A stretch of DNA of 64,000 nucleotides from positions 6,634-70,633 of the forward strand of contig CAAGAX010000037.1 in the NCBI GenBank assembly GCA_900767915.1, read 5' to 3'. Below, piece after piece: positions 27,305 through 36,594 of this stretch. The notes under the pieces were generated by a model. The model made no database searches. It was not told where the DNA came from and was given only the letters and a program-made list of their open reading frames with translations. Position 1 is the first letter of the stretch, and each line of letters begins with the position of its first letter. A program made the position numbers and the translations under genes. This DNA is from Acholeplasmatales bacterium (GTDB lineage: Bacteria; Bacillota_I; Bacilli_A; Acholeplasmatales; Anaeroplasmataceae).

Positions 27305-28315
27305 TTATTCCTCAAGTCCAATTAGCTTCATCGCAATTTGAACTGCATTAGTTGCGGCACCCTTACGAACCTGATCTCCACAGCACCATAAAGTAATACC
27401 ATTTTTATTAACTAAATCAGGACGGATTCTACCAACATATACTAAATCCTGATTAGAAGTAACAAGTGGCATAGGGTATATCAAATTACTAGGATCATCA
27501 TAAAGCTTACAGCCCTTTTCATTTGCTATAGCATTATTAATATCTTTTAAAGAAAGCTTATCTTCTGTAATTACTGTTAACGAAATTGAATGTGATCTAA
27601 CTACAGGAACTCTAACACATGTACATGTTACTAATAAATCTGGTAAATGCATAATTTTTCTTCCTTCATTTTGCATTTTCATTTCTTCTTTTGTATAACC
27701 ATTATCTAAAAATGAACCAATTTGAGGAATAACATTTTCACATATTTGATAAGGAAAAACTTTATTAGTAATTTCTTTTTCATTAACAATAGCGTCCATT
27801 TGATTTCTTAATTCAATTGGACCTTGGGCTCCAGCTCCCGAAGTAGCTTGATATGTTGAAGCATAAATAGCCTTTATCTTTGATAATTTATTAATCGCAT
27901 TAATTGCTACTAATGAAATAATAGTAGAGCAATTAGGATTTGAAATTACACCCTTATTTTTAAAAATATCATCTGGGTTGATTTCAGGAATAACTAAAGG
28001 AACATCATCATCCATTCTAAAAGCACTTGAATTATCAATAAATATAGCCCCAGCTGAAACTATGTCATCCTTAAATTCAATAGCTACAGGATTAGATGCG
28101 GCACCAAGTACAATATCTAAATTAGAGAATGCTCCATGAGTAGCCTCTATTATTGTATATTCACAACCATTATATTCTATTTTTTTACCAGAGCTTCTTT
28201 TACTAGCAAAAAGCTTAAGCTCATTTATAGGGAAATTTTTTTCCTTTAATACATTAAGCATCTCTTTTCCTACAGCTCCAGTAGCTCCTAAAATACCTAC
28301 ATTATATTTTTTCAT
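27305..28315 (-). CDS. asd: Aspartate-semialdehyde dehydrogenase
   Basis: A 336-residue NADPH-dependent enzyme that reduces aspartyl phosphate to aspartate semialdehyde. The Rossmann motif is GATGAVGKE (residues 10-18), the catalytic Cys is in SNPNCSTI near 128, and the SGAGAQG motif is near 160. The product feeds DapA. The ribosome site GAGGAG lies about 6 bases from the ATG. It is part of the lysine operon, with a 114-base gap from dapH that holds a second promoter. Confidence 0.95.
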   Translation of the reverse strand: MKKYNVGILGATGAVGKEMLNVLKEKNFPINELKLFASKRSSGKKIEYNGCEYTIIEATHGAFSNLDIVLGAASNPVAIEFKDDIVSAGAIFIDNSSAFRMDDDVPLVIPEINPDDIFKNKGVISNPNCSTIISLVAINAINKLSKIKAIYASTYQATSGAGAQGPIELRNQMDAIVNEKEITNKVFPYQICENVIPQIGSFLDNGYTKEEMKMQNEGRKIMHLPDLLVTCTCVRVPVVRSHSISLTVITEDKLSLKDINNAIANEKGCKLYDDPSNLIYPMPLVTSNQDLVYVGRIRPDLVNKNGITLWCCGDQVRKGAATNAVQIAMKLIGLEE

Positions 28316-28338
28316 TTTTTTCTCCTCGCAATGATTAA

Positions 28339-28367
28339 ATTATATGACCATTAGAATAAAAATTCAA
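28339..28367 (-). promoter_or_regulatory. Internal promoter ahead of asd
   Basis: TTGAAT (28362-28367) and TATAAT (28339-28344) are 17 bases apart on the minus strand. It would let asd-lysC-deacetylase be transcribed without the lysine riboswitch. Confidence 0.55.
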
Positions 28368-28429
28368 TAAAATAAAGAATTAATCCTTATTCTACATATT
28401 ATTTAATGCATAATTATCAATTTTGCTTA

Positions 28430-29125
28430 TTATAAATTCCTTAAAGAATCAATAAGAGCAGTTTTCATACTAGTCTTATCATCCTTCTTTTTAATGATTC
28501 TTGCAGGAACTCCTGCAACAACAACACCATCAGGCACATCCTCTACTACAACAGCTCCAGCTGCTACAACTGAATTCTTGCCAATTTTACATCCTTCAAT
28601 AACAACAGCATTAGCACCTATTAAAACATTATCCTCTACTACAACAGGCTTAGCACTTATAGGCTCAACAACCCCCGCTAATACAGTACCTGCTCCTATA
28701 TGACAATTATTACCAACAATAGCTCTTCCACCTAATACAGCCCCCATGTCAATCATAGTGTTATTACCAATTACGGCACCAATATTTATAATAGCACCCA
28801 TCATGATGACTGCTCCATCACCAATTTCAACCATATCTCTAATTATAGCGCCTGGTTCAATACGAGCATTGATATGCTTTATATCTAATAATGGAATTGC
28901 TGAATTTCTTCTATCAGATTCAATTTCAATATCAATAATATCATTTTTATAATTATCTATTTGAGGTAATAATATATCTGCTTCACCAAAAACTATATAT
29001 AAATTTTTATCACCAAATACCTTTGATTCCTTAAAAGATAACTCCTTATTACTTTTAATATACAATTTAATAGGCGTCTTCTTTTTTGAGGTTGAAATCA
29101 AATTTATAATTTCTCTAGCATCCAT
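28430..29125 (-). CDS. dapH: Tetrahydrodipicolinate N-acetyltransferase
   Basis: A 231-residue DapH-type enzyme with a small N-terminal domain (residues 1-80) and a hexapeptide left-handed beta-helix (about 90-205). Alternating isoleucine/valine positions mark the repeats, and the C-terminus has a 'VVVEDVPDGVVVAGVPARI' motif typical of the family. It acetylates tetrahydrodipicolinate on the acetylase branch to meso-diaminopimelate. The start codon overlaps the dapB stop, so the two are coupled. Confidence 0.93.
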   Translation of the reverse strand: MDAREIINLISTSKKKTPIKLYIKSNKELSFKESKVFGDKNLYIVFGEADILLPQIDNYKNDIIDIEIESDRRNSAIPLLDIKHINARIEPGAIIRDMVEIGDGAVIMMGAIINIGAVIGNNTMIDMGAVLGGRAIVGNNCHIGAGTVLAGVVEPISAKPVVVEDNVLIGANAVVIEGCKIGKNSVVAAGAVVVEDVPDGVVVAGVPARIIKKKDDKTSMKTALIDSLRNL

Positions 29126-29835
29126 TATTTATCACCAAATAAAACATCTTCCATATCATATAGACCTGGATCTTTATCTAAAAGCCAATTAGCTGCCTTA
29201 ATCGCGCCAACAGCGAATATTTTTTTAGATTGAGCAGTGTGCTTTAAGGAAATAACCTCATCATTTCCACAATATAAAACCTCATGCTCACCAACAATAG
29301 ATCCACCTCTAATTGAGTGAACACCTATCTCCTTAGGATCACGTGGTGAATAGCCTTCTCTACCATATTTAGGATAATGATCATTATCCATTATAGAGTT
29401 TAAAAGCATTTTGGCAGTACCACTAGGAGAATCAACCTTATTATGATGATGAGCTTCAATAATTTCAATATCAAAGCTATCACTTAAAATAGGAGTAATC
29501 TCTTTAACTAATCTATTAAGTAAAATAACACCTAAAGAGAAATTTGCACTTTGTAATACAGGAGCAACCTTAGATAATTCCTTTATTTTAATTAACTCAT
29601 CATCATTATAGCCTGTTGTTGCTAAAACAACAGGAGTATGATTTTTAGAAACATAATCACAAATCATATCTAAATTCTTCGGATTAGAAAAATCAATAAT
29701 TACATCAAATTTTTCTTTTGGATCATTTAAATTCTTATATGGTAGTTCAATTGAGACATTGCAAGCTAAATCATCCTTAAGCATATCAGAAATGATATGT
29801 CCCATTGCTCCATAACCAATAACACATGCTTTCAT
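29125..29835 (-). CDS. dapB: 4-hydroxy-tetrahydrodipicolinate reductase
   Basis: A 236-residue NAD(P)H-dependent reductase. Rossmann motif GYGAMG is at residues 8-13. The catalytic EAHHHNKVDSPSGTA is near 134-148, with the His-His-His-Asn-Lys core intact. It makes tetrahydrodipicolinate, the substrate of DapH next to it. The start overlaps the dapA stop by one base. Confidence 0.95.
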   Translation of the reverse strand: MKACVIGYGAMGHIISDMLKDDLACNVSIELPYKNLNDPKEKFDVIIDFSNPKNLDMICDYVSKNHTPVVLATTGYNDDELIKIKELSKVAPVLQSANFSLGVILLNRLVKEITPILSDSFDIEIIEAHHHNKVDSPSGTAKMLLNSIMDNDHYPKYGREGYSPRDPKEIGVHSIRGGSIVGEHEVLYCGNDEVISLKHTAQSKKIFAVGAIKAANWLLDKDPGLYDMEDVLFGDK

Positions 29836-30716
29836 TATTTAATAAGCTCCTTTATTCTATCAATTTCATCACATAAAATCTTTTTATTATTACAATTCAT
29901 ATAATCAAGTGGTAATCTATATCCACCTACATTAAAGCCTAAATAATTCATTGCTTCTTTAATTGGAATAGGATTAACCTCAATAAATAAATCATTTATA
30001 AAATCTAAAAGCTTAAGCTGTAAATCTAAAGCCTCTTTATATTTATTTTCTTCACATAATGAACAAATCTTAGCTACACTATTAGGACAGCAATTAGCTA
30101 ATACTGAAATAACACCACAAGCACCAATAGACATCATTGGAGTTATAATATCATCATTACCAGATAGCATGTGAAAATCATTTGATAAATACTTACTAAC
30201 CTTAGTACTATAGCTAATATTTCCTGATGCTTCCTTAATACCCCAAATATTAGGATGCTTTGATAAAACACTAATTACATTTAAAGAAATACTCATACCC
30301 GTTCTAGATGGTACATTATACATAATAACAGGACATTTTGAATTATCAGCCACCATAGTAAAATGCTTAATTAATCCAGATTCATTTGTTTTATTATAAT
30401 ATGGTGTAATAACTAATACATAATCAGCACCTAGCTCTGAATATTTTTTAGACATCTTTACAGCCTTTTCAGTTTCATTAGAACCACTACCTACAATTAG
30501 TGGAACTCTTTTATTCACCTTTTTAACTGCATATTTTACAATTTTTTCTTCCTCTTCAAATGTTAATGTTGAAGCCTCACCAGTTGTGCCTAAAATACAT
30601 ATACCACCAGTACCATTTTGAATATGATATTCAAATAAATCACCAAATTTTTCATAATTAACGCTTCCATCCTCATTAAAAGGTGTAACAAGCGCTACAA
30701 TACTACCCTTAAGCAT
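29835..30716 (-). CDS. dapA: 4-hydroxy-tetrahydrodipicolinate synthase
   Basis: About 293 residues. The family motifs are GTTGEASTL near 43-51, the Tyr-containing YNVPSRTG near 133-140, and the Schiff-base Lys in KEASGN near 161. I choose the ATG at 30714-30716, with AAGGAGG 6-7 bases upstream; 11 extra codons in front overlap dapF and lack a ribosome site. It condenses pyruvate with aspartate semialdehyde. It is coupled to dapB downstream. Confidence 0.95.
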   Translation of the reverse strand: MLKGSIVALVTPFNEDGSVNYEKFGDLFEYHIQNGTGGICILGTTGEASTLTFEEEEKIVKYAVKKVNKRVPLIVGSGSNETEKAVKMSKKYSELGADYVLVITPYYNKTNESGLIKHFTMVADNSKCPVIMYNVPSRTGMSISLNVISVLSKHPNIWGIKEASGNISYSTKVSKYLSNDFHMLSGNDDIITPMMSIGACGVISVLANCCPNSVAKICSLCEENKYKEALDLQLKLLDFINDLFIEVNPIPIKEAMNYLGFNVGGYRLPLDYMNCNNKKILCDEIDRIKELIK

Positions 30717-30717
30717 A

Positions 30718-31524
30718 TTAATCCTCCTTATAATCGCATGTAAATACACTAACCGCAGGTCCAGTCATAAATACGTTGTTTTTTTTATCAATTTCAATAT
30801 CTAAATAACCTAATTGTAATAAAACTCTAGCTTTAGCCTTAGTATATCCAAGCTTAGATGTTGTAACTACAGCACTACAACAGCCAGTACCACAAGCTAA
30901 AGTCCATCCAACTCCTCTTTCATAGGTTTTGATTTCTAGCGTTGTTTTATCTATAACCTTTACAAAATTAACATTTGTTTTTTTAGAAAATAGCTTATAA
31001 TTACAAATTTTATCAGCATATTCCAAAACCTTGTCATCAAAGGAATTTACAAAAATTACTGTATGAACAGTACCCATAAAAAAGGAATAAATAGGTATTT
31101 CTAAATCATCAATAACAATTATTCTATCAAAACAATCCATACAATCAGAAGCATGAATCATTGCATTATTAAAATTAGGCTTTCCCATATTAACCTTAAC
31201 CATAAATGGAATAGTTGAGGTAATCTCTAAATGTAAGATTCCAGCACCAGTAATACAATCAAATATTTTTCCTCTAAATAGCTTATGCTCATAGGCATAT
31301 TTACTAAAGCATCTAATTCCATTACCACACATTGGAGCCATACTTCCATCTTGATTATAAAATAGCATTTCTAATGGATTTGATTTTACAACAATCATTC
31401 CATCACTACCGATACCAGTTTTTCTATTGCACATTTTTATAGCTAAGCTTTTATAATCCTTATTTTCCTCATAAGGAATAACACAAAAATCATTACCACA
31501 GCCATGCATTTTTTCAACAATCAT
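30718..31524 (-). CDS. dapF: Diaminopimelate epimerase
   Basis: A 268-residue epimerase converting LL- to meso-diaminopimelate without cofactor. Both catalytic cysteines are present: one in APMCGNGIRC near residue 68-77, the other in TLACGTGCC near 210. The motif NQDGSMAP precedes the first. It lies between lysA and dapA, with lysA ending at its start (one shared base). Meso-diaminopimelate goes to peptidoglycan or through LysA to lysine. Confidence 0.95.
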   Translation of the reverse strand: MIVEKMHGCGNDFCVIPYEENKDYKSLAIKMCNRKTGIGSDGMIVVKSNPLEMLFYNQDGSMAPMCGNGIRCFSKYAYEHKLFRGKIFDCITGAGILHLEITSTIPFMVKVNMGKPNFNNAMIHASDCMDCFDRIIVIDDLEIPIYSFFMGTVHTVIFVNSFDDKVLEYADKICNYKLFSKKTNVNFVKVIDKTTLEIKTYERGVGWTLACGTGCCSAVVTTSKLGYTKAKARVLLQLGYLDIEIDKKNNVFMTGPAVSVFTCDYKED

Positions 31525-32750
31525 TATATTTCCCTCTTAATTAAATCCTCATAGCTTTGTCTTTTAGAAACTAAATAATCCTTTTCCTCATCTACAAATA
31601 CAACAGCAGGTGTTAAAGCTTTATTATAATTACTACTCATAGAATATCCATAAGCTCCCGTTGACTTAACTACTAATAAATCATTGGTATTAGCTTTAGG
31701 TAAATCATAGCTTTCAATTATAATATCGCCACTTTCACAGCATTTACCAGCTATAGTAACTTTTTCAGTTTTAGAATCATTTTCTTTTCCTACAATATAA
31801 GCATCATATTTAGCTTGATATAAGGCAGGTCTAATATTATCTGTCATTCCACCATCAATGAAATAATATTCCTTATTAGGTGTTTTTTTAATAAATCCAA
31901 TTGTATATAATGTAGAACCAGCCTCACAAACAATACTTCTACCTGGTTCTATTAAAAGCTTTGTAATAGATATATTTTCTTCTTTTAAAATTTCGTTTGT
32001 AAATTCAATAAGACTTTTAGCAATTATATCTAATGATATAGGCTTATCCTCATCTGTATAATAAGCACCAAACCCACCACCTAAATTTAAGGCTAATGGA
32101 TAATCAAAATCCTTTGTTATTAATGCAAGTTTTTTAATTTCAGCTTTATATGCATCAAGTCCAAATATTTGTGATCCTATATGAGAATGAAGTCCAATAA
32201 GCTTAATATTACTAGATGAATTGATGAGCTTAATCATAGAATTATAATCTGAAGAATTATATAAAATACCAAATTTAGAATCAATATGCGAAGTGACAAT
32301 ATATTTATGGGTATGAGCTTCTATTCCTAAATTTAATCTAATCATTATATTTTGAGTTTTATTTAAGGATTTACATATAGAATCTAAAAGCTCTAGTTCC
32401 ATTAAATTATCTACTATAATTGTACCTACATTATGACTTACTGCAAAATATAATTCATCATATGATTTATTATTACCATGAAAATAAATATTTTTCATAT
32501 CAAAATCAACACTAAGAGCTGTATAAAGCTCACCTAAGGAAACAACATCTAATGATAAGCCCTTATTAGCTATTAATCTTATCATTTCTTTTATTGAAAA
32601 GGCCTTTGATGCATAAATAATTTCAGTAGAATATAAGTCTGATATAAAATTATTCTTTAGCATATCAATTTTATTTTTAATAATTGTTGTATCATATACA
32701 TATAAAGGTGTATTATATTTTTCTTTTAATAATTTATAATCTATTTTCAT
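31524..32750 (-). CDS. lysA: Diaminopimelate decarboxylase
   Basis: About 408 residues of a PLP-dependent alanine-racemase-fold enzyme. The PLP Lys is in YASKAFSIKEM near residue 45, a GGGFGAYY phosphate-binding loop is near 225, and CCESGDII near 335 carries the active-site Cys of the second subunit. I choose the ATG at 32748-32750 with GGAGG 5 bases upstream; the ATG at 32762 lies before that site. It is the first gene after the lysine riboswitch and its terminator. Confidence 0.95.
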   Translation of the reverse strand: MKIDYKLLKEKYNTPLYVYDTTIIKNKIDMLKNNFISDLYSTEIIYASKAFSIKEMIRLIANKGLSLDVVSLGELYTALSVDFDMKNIYFHGNNKSYDELYFAVSHNVGTIIVDNLMELELLDSICKSLNKTQNIMIRLNLGIEAHTHKYIVTSHIDSKFGILYNSSDYNSMIKLINSSSNIKLIGLHSHIGSQIFGLDAYKAEIKKLALITKDFDYPLALNLGGGFGAYYTDEDKPISLDIIAKSLIEFTNEILKEENISITKLLIEPGRSIVCEAGSTLYTIGFIKKTPNKEYYFIDGGMTDNIRPALYQAKYDAYIVGKENDSKTEKVTIAGKCCESGDIIIESYDLPKANTNDLLVVKSTGAYGYSMSSNYNKALTPAVVFVDEEKDYLVSKRQSYEDLIKREI

Positions 32751-32760
32751 ATAAGCCTCC

Positions 32761-32789
32761 AAAAAAAAAAATGAACACCGAGGTGCTCA
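32761..32789 (-). terminator. Riboswitch-controlled terminator in the lysA leader
   Basis: GAGCAC/GTGTTC arms around a CTCG loop are followed on the minus strand by about 10 T. It lies between the lysine aptamer and lysA, so lysine should stop transcription here. Confidence 0.85.
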
Positions 32790-32801
32790 AATAATTACAA
32801 A

Positions 32802-32962
32802 ATTAGCTCCTCTACATTATCATAATGTAGGAGTAATATAAGTATTTCCTATATTACCATAATAAACTCTGCCAAGCTTATTATTCGGCAATGATTACCT
32901 TTCATATGCTTCATAGAATGCCTTCTCCACATATTACTAATTTGCATTGCTACCTCTAACAA
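32802..32962 (-). promoter_or_regulatory. Lysine riboswitch (L box)
   Basis: On the minus strand the leader carries the L-box motifs in order: AGAGGTAG (32950-32957), AGTAAT and GGAGAAGGC, GAAAGG (32898-32903), GCCGAA (32884-32889) and CTTGGC. Helices P2 (GCAATG/CATTGC) and P3 (AATAATAA loop pair) and two further hairpins fold, and a short P1 joins GTTAG to CTAAT. It precedes the lysA-to-deacetylase operon. Confidence 0.9.
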
Positions 32963-32972
32963 TATTGATTAA

Positions 32973-33001
32973 ATTCTAACATATATTCATGTTTTTGTAA
33001 A
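32973..33001 (-). promoter_or_regulatory. Promoter of the lysine operon
   Basis: TTTACA (32996-33001) and TAGAAT (32973-32978) are 17 bases apart on the minus strand, placing the start just before the riboswitch. Confidence 0.7.
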
Positions 33002-33027
33002 TATAAACTTTTTTTAATTTTAAACAG

Positions 33028-33056
33028 TAAAAATGGCATACCATAATAGATATGCC
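33028..33056 (-). terminator. Terminator after the DegV gene
   Basis: GGCATA (33035-33040) and TATGCC (33051-33056) form the stem, with a T run after it on the minus strand, just before the lysine promoter. Confidence 0.7.
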
Positions 33057-33069
33057 AATATCTAGCTTA

Positions 33070-33954
33070 TTACTTAATAACTACTTCTTTTGAAACATAA
33101 AATATAGCACTAGCTCCTGGACCAACATGGGCACCGACAACTGGTGAAATTTGTTCTGGAATTATTTTATATGGTAATAAATCCTCACAAATATCAATTA
33201 GACAATTTACATTTTCTATTTTAGTAGAATAACCAAAGCCAAATGGATATTTAGAATCAATAGGGAATTTTTTAACATTTTCCTTTAATTTCAAGAAAGC
33301 ATGCTTAAGTCCTCTAATTTTATCGATTGATACTAAATGACCAAGCTTATCAAGCTGAATAATTGGTTTTAATTGTAATAAATTTCCAACTATCGCAGTT
33401 GTTTTTAATAGACGACCACCTCTATATAAAAACTCTAATGTATCAGGAACTGCATAAAAATTTAAATGATTTTTGATATATTCAATTTCATTTAATAAAT
33501 CATCTATAGTTTCAAATTCCTTTTTTGCTAAATATTCTAACATAACCTTAACACTACCTAAGGCAGAATTAGAATCTATAACATAAATTTCTTCATTTTC
33601 TAGCATTGATTTTGCAATACAAGCAGATTGATAGGTGCCACTTAAAACACTTGAAATTGGAATTACAACTGGTATTTCTCCATTTGCTATAACTTTTTTA
33701 AAGCATAATTCGAAGTCTAATGGTTTGACCTGAGATGTTTTAGGAAATTCTGTTTTCTTGAAAAGATCTAAATGAGATTTTTCTTCCAATTCAAAAAATA
33801 ATTTATAGAACTCATCTGTAGAAATATCTATTCCATCTCTATAGTTCTTACCATTATATGATAAGGTTAGAGGTAGAATAATAATTCCTAGCTTTAAGGC
33901 CTCTTCTTGTGTAATTCCTGAACTACTATCAGAAATCAATTTAAATTTAATCAT
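33070..33954 (-). CDS. DegV family protein (fatty-acid binding)
   Basis: A 294-residue DegV fold. The N-terminus ISDSSSGIT holds the fatty-acid carboxylate contact, and the middle has a typical PISSVLSGTYQSACIA motif near 100. Related FakB proteins present fatty acids to the kinase FakA; no fakA is nearby, so a direct role in phospholipid synthesis is not shown. It follows the SpoVIF-like gene by 15 bases. Confidence 0.85.
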   Translation of the reverse strand: MIKFKLISDSSSGITQEEALKLGIIILPLTLSYNGKNYRDGIDISTDEFYKLFFELEEKSHLDLFKKTEFPKTSQVKPLDFELCFKKVIANGEIPVVIPISSVLSGTYQSACIAKSMLENEEIYVIDSNSALGSVKVMLEYLAKKEFETIDDLLNEIEYIKNHLNFYAVPDTLEFLYRGGRLLKTTAIVGNLLQLKPIIQLDKLGHLVSIDKIRGLKHAFLKLKENVKKFPIDSKYPFGFGYSTKIENVNCLIDICEDLLPYKIIPEQISPVVGAHVGPGASAIFYVSKEVVIK

Positions 33955-33969
33955 AATTACTCCTATTTA

Positions 33970-34209
33970 CTATTTTAAAAAATTGAATAATTCACTAGAA
34001 ATTCCTTTTTCCTTTAAAATAGAAATTATTTTATCTTCTTTATCTAATGAAATTTCTCTATTAGCTAGCTTAGCACTTTTTCTAATAAGAAGCCTAATAT
34101 TATCATCATCAGATAAATTTAAACGAGATGCCTCATGAATTAAATTTTGCACCTCGTTAGAATTTATATTTGCTTTATTAAGCATATTTAAAATTGAATT
34201 TATATCCAT
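33970..34209 (-). CDS. SpoVIF-like sporulation protein
   Basis: A 79-residue soluble protein. It matches the short SpoVIF family in length and in the pattern 'LIRKSAKLANREISLDKEDKI' in the centre, where the family has a similar Asn-Arg/Lys and Lys-Glu-Asp-Lys order. In Bacillus SpoVIF helps the late coat regulon. The ATG has AGGAGG 7 bases upstream. Identity rests on a short protein, so it is moderate. Confidence 0.6.
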   Translation of the reverse strand: MDINSILNMLNKANINSNEVQNLIHEASRLNLSDDDNIRLLIRKSAKLANREISLDKEDKIISILKEKGISSELFNFLK

Positions 34210-34256
34210 TACATATTCCTCCTAATTTAGAATATGCAATAGCCTAAAAAAAGAAA

Positions 34257-35258
34257 CTAGCAATATTTTTCTTCTTTTAAATCTCTAGCTAGAAGCTTAT
34301 GTAATCCTTCTTCAGCACTAATCTTATTAGTAACTACTAAATAAGCTGTATCAATTATTGGTAAATCTAAATTATATTTTATACCAATTTCATGCCCAGC
34401 CTTTATAGCACGAATTCCTTCAACTGATTGAACAATAGATTCCTCCGCATGTTCAATTGATTCACCTTTACCTATTCTTAAGCCACATTGGAAATTTCTA
34501 GAATTCATACTTGAAGCAGTAACAATTAAATCACCAACACCAGATAAACCATAAGCAGTTTCCATTTTTCCACCTAAAGCCACTACTATTGAAGCAATTT
34601 CTTTAATTCCTCGTGAAATTAATCCTGCTCTTGCGTTTTCTCCAAGTCCCATTCCAGATGAAATACCAGAAACAATTGCGATAGCATTTTTTATAGCTCC
34701 ACCTGTTTCAACACCTATAACATCACTTGAAGTGTATACTCTTAAATATTTTTCATTAGAAAAAATTTTTTGGATATATTCTCTATTTTCCTTTGAGCTA
34801 GATGCAGCAACTAAGGAAGTTACCTTACGTAGAATTAATTCCTCAGCGTGAGATGGACCAGATAAAGCAACATAGCCTTTAATTTTATTTGAATCGATCT
34901 CATCATTAACAATTTGACTTACTCGATATGATGTCTCAGGTTCAATTCCTTTACTTACATTGACAAAAAGCTTTTTATCTGTAATTAAAGTATTAATTTC
35001 ATGTAAAACACTTCTCATTGCCTTTGTTGGTACACATAAAACTAATATTTCAGCATAATTACATGCTTCCTTTAAATCTAAGGTAGCTTTTATATCAGAT
35101 GGAATAGCTACATCAAAGAAAGGATGTAAATGTAAATTATTAATCTTATCAACAAAGCTTGCATTTATATCACGAATCAAAACATTATTACCATTATCTG
35201 ATAATACTTGTGCTAAGGTTGTACCCCAAGCACCTCCACCTATTATAGATATATTCAT
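34257..35258 (-). CDS. gpsA: Glycerol-3-phosphate dehydrogenase (NAD(P)+)
   Basis: A 333-residue enzyme making sn-glycerol-3-phosphate for phospholipids from dihydroxyacetone phosphate. The Rossmann motif is GGGAWGTTLA (residues 7-16), and catalytic Lys lies in the GGAIKNAIAI segment near 184-193. LSGPSHAEE near 137 is conserved. It is four bases after der, likely one transcript, as in many Firmicutes. Confidence 0.95.
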   Translation of the reverse strand: MNISIIGGGAWGTTLAQVLSDNGNNVLIRDINASFVDKINNLHLHPFFDVAIPSDIKATLDLKEACNYAEILVLCVPTKAMRSVLHEINTLITDKKLFVNVSKGIEPETSYRVSQIVNDEIDSNKIKGYVALSGPSHAEELILRKVTSLVAASSSKENREYIQKIFSNEKYLRVYTSSDVIGVETGGAIKNAIAIVSGISSGMGLGENARAGLISRGIKEIASIVVALGGKMETAYGLSGVGDLIVTASSMNSRNFQCGLRIGKGESIEHAEESIVQSVEGIRAIKAGHEIGIKYNLDLPIIDTAYLVVTNKISAEEGLHKLLARDLKEEKYC

Positions 35259-35261
35259 AAA

Positions 35262-36566
35262 TTAATCCCTCTTTCTAAATTCTAGCTTAATTGGGGTTGC
35301 GAAAAAATCAAAGTTCTTTCTAATTTGATTTTCTAAATATCTATAATATGAGAAATGTAAATATTTAGGTTCATTTACAAATACTGCAAATGTAGGTGGT
35401 TCAACTCCAACCTGTGATGTATAATAAATTCTAATTTTACCACCATTAAATTCACTTGGTGGAAACATTGCAACTGCATCGGCAATAACATCATTTAATG
35501 TAGATGTTTGAATACGACGATGATAAGCCTCATATGCTTCAATAATTGAAGGGAATAAGGTATGAACTCTTTTATTTTCTTTTGCAGATAAGAACACAAT
35601 AGGAGCATGAGATAAATATTTAAAATTACTACGAATATCATCTGTCCATTCTTGCATAGTTTTTGAATTTTTTTCAATCAAATCCCATTTATTAACTACA
35701 ATAATACAAGGCTTATTATATTCTTCAATGTATTGTCCTACATGCATATCCTGATCAATCATTCCTGTAGATGCATCTAATACAAGTAATACAACATCAC
35801 TTCTACCTATTGCATCAACACTACGGATAACTGAATATTTTTCAACATTTTCATAAATTTTACCACGCTTACGTAAGCCTGCTGTATCAATAACAACGTA
35901 TTCTCTACCATTAGACTTAAAGCGCGTATCTATTGTATCTCTTGTTGTACCTGCAATATCAGAAACAATTACCCTATTATCATTTAATAATGTATTTGTA
36001 AGGCTTGATTTTCCAACATTTGGTCTTCCAATTAAACAGAATCTAATCGCATCATCATTTTCTTCAATCTTTTCAATTGGAAAATGATTAATAACTGAAT
36101 CTAATAAATTTCCTACTCCAATACCATGTGAACTAGATAAAGGAATAGGATCTCCAAAGCCTAAAGAATAGAATTCATATATATTTTCCTTAAACTTTTG
36201 GTCATCAACCTTATTAACTGCAAGTAAAACTGGCTTTTTAGTTTTGTATAAAAGCTTTGCTATAAATGTATCATCATCAGTAACTCCACTACGACAATCC
36301 ACAACAAATACGATGACATCAGCCTCTTCCATTGCAATTTCAGCTTGTGCTTTAATCTCAGTTTGAAATGGAGCATTACTAATCTCAATTCCTCCTGTAT
36401 CAATCACAAAAAATTCCTTAGAAAGCCAGGATGCTTTAGAATAAATTCTATCTCTAGTAACTCCTGGCTGGTCATCAGTAATGGATAATCTTTCTCCAAT
36501 GATACGATTAAATAATGTAGACTTACCAACGTTTGGTCTACCAACTATCGCTACCTTTGGTAACAT
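35262..36566 (-). CDS. der: GTPase Der (EngA)
   Basis: About 434 residues with two tandem G domains and a KH-like C-terminus. Domain 1 has GRPNVGKST and DTGG, with NKVD further on. Domain 2 has GRPNVGKSS, DTAGL and NKWD. The protein is needed for assembly of the 50S ribosomal subunit. I choose the ATG at 36564-36566 with GGTGGTG upstream; the preceding TTG lies in front of the ribosome site. It follows cmk-rpsA by 28 bases and precedes gpsA by three. Confidence 0.95.
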   Translation of the reverse strand: MLPKVAIVGRPNVGKSTLFNRIIGERLSITDDQPGVTRDRIYSKASWLSKEFFVIDTGGIEISNAPFQTEIKAQAEIAMEEADVIVFVVDCRSGVTDDDTFIAKLLYKTKKPVLLAVNKVDDQKFKENIYEFYSLGFGDPIPLSSSHGIGVGNLLDSVINHFPIEKIEENDDAIRFCLIGRPNVGKSSLTNTLLNDNRVIVSDIAGTTRDTIDTRFKSNGREYVVIDTAGLRKRGKIYENVEKYSVIRSVDAIGRSDVVLLVLDASTGMIDQDMHVGQYIEEYNKPCIIVVNKWDLIEKNSKTMQEWTDDIRSNFKYLSHAPIVFLSAKENKRVHTLFPSIIEAYEAYHRRIQTSTLNDVIADAVAMFPPSEFNGGKIRIYYTSQVGVEPPTFAVFVNEPKYLHFSYYRYLENQIRKNFDFFATPIKLEFRKRD

Positions 36567-36594
36567 TTTATTCACCACCAATATTTTTATATAA

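Noticed and set aside
28494..28952. Thr/Ile-rich plus-strand frames inside dapH
   Set aside because: They are opposite the beta-helix repeats of dapH and have no start signal.
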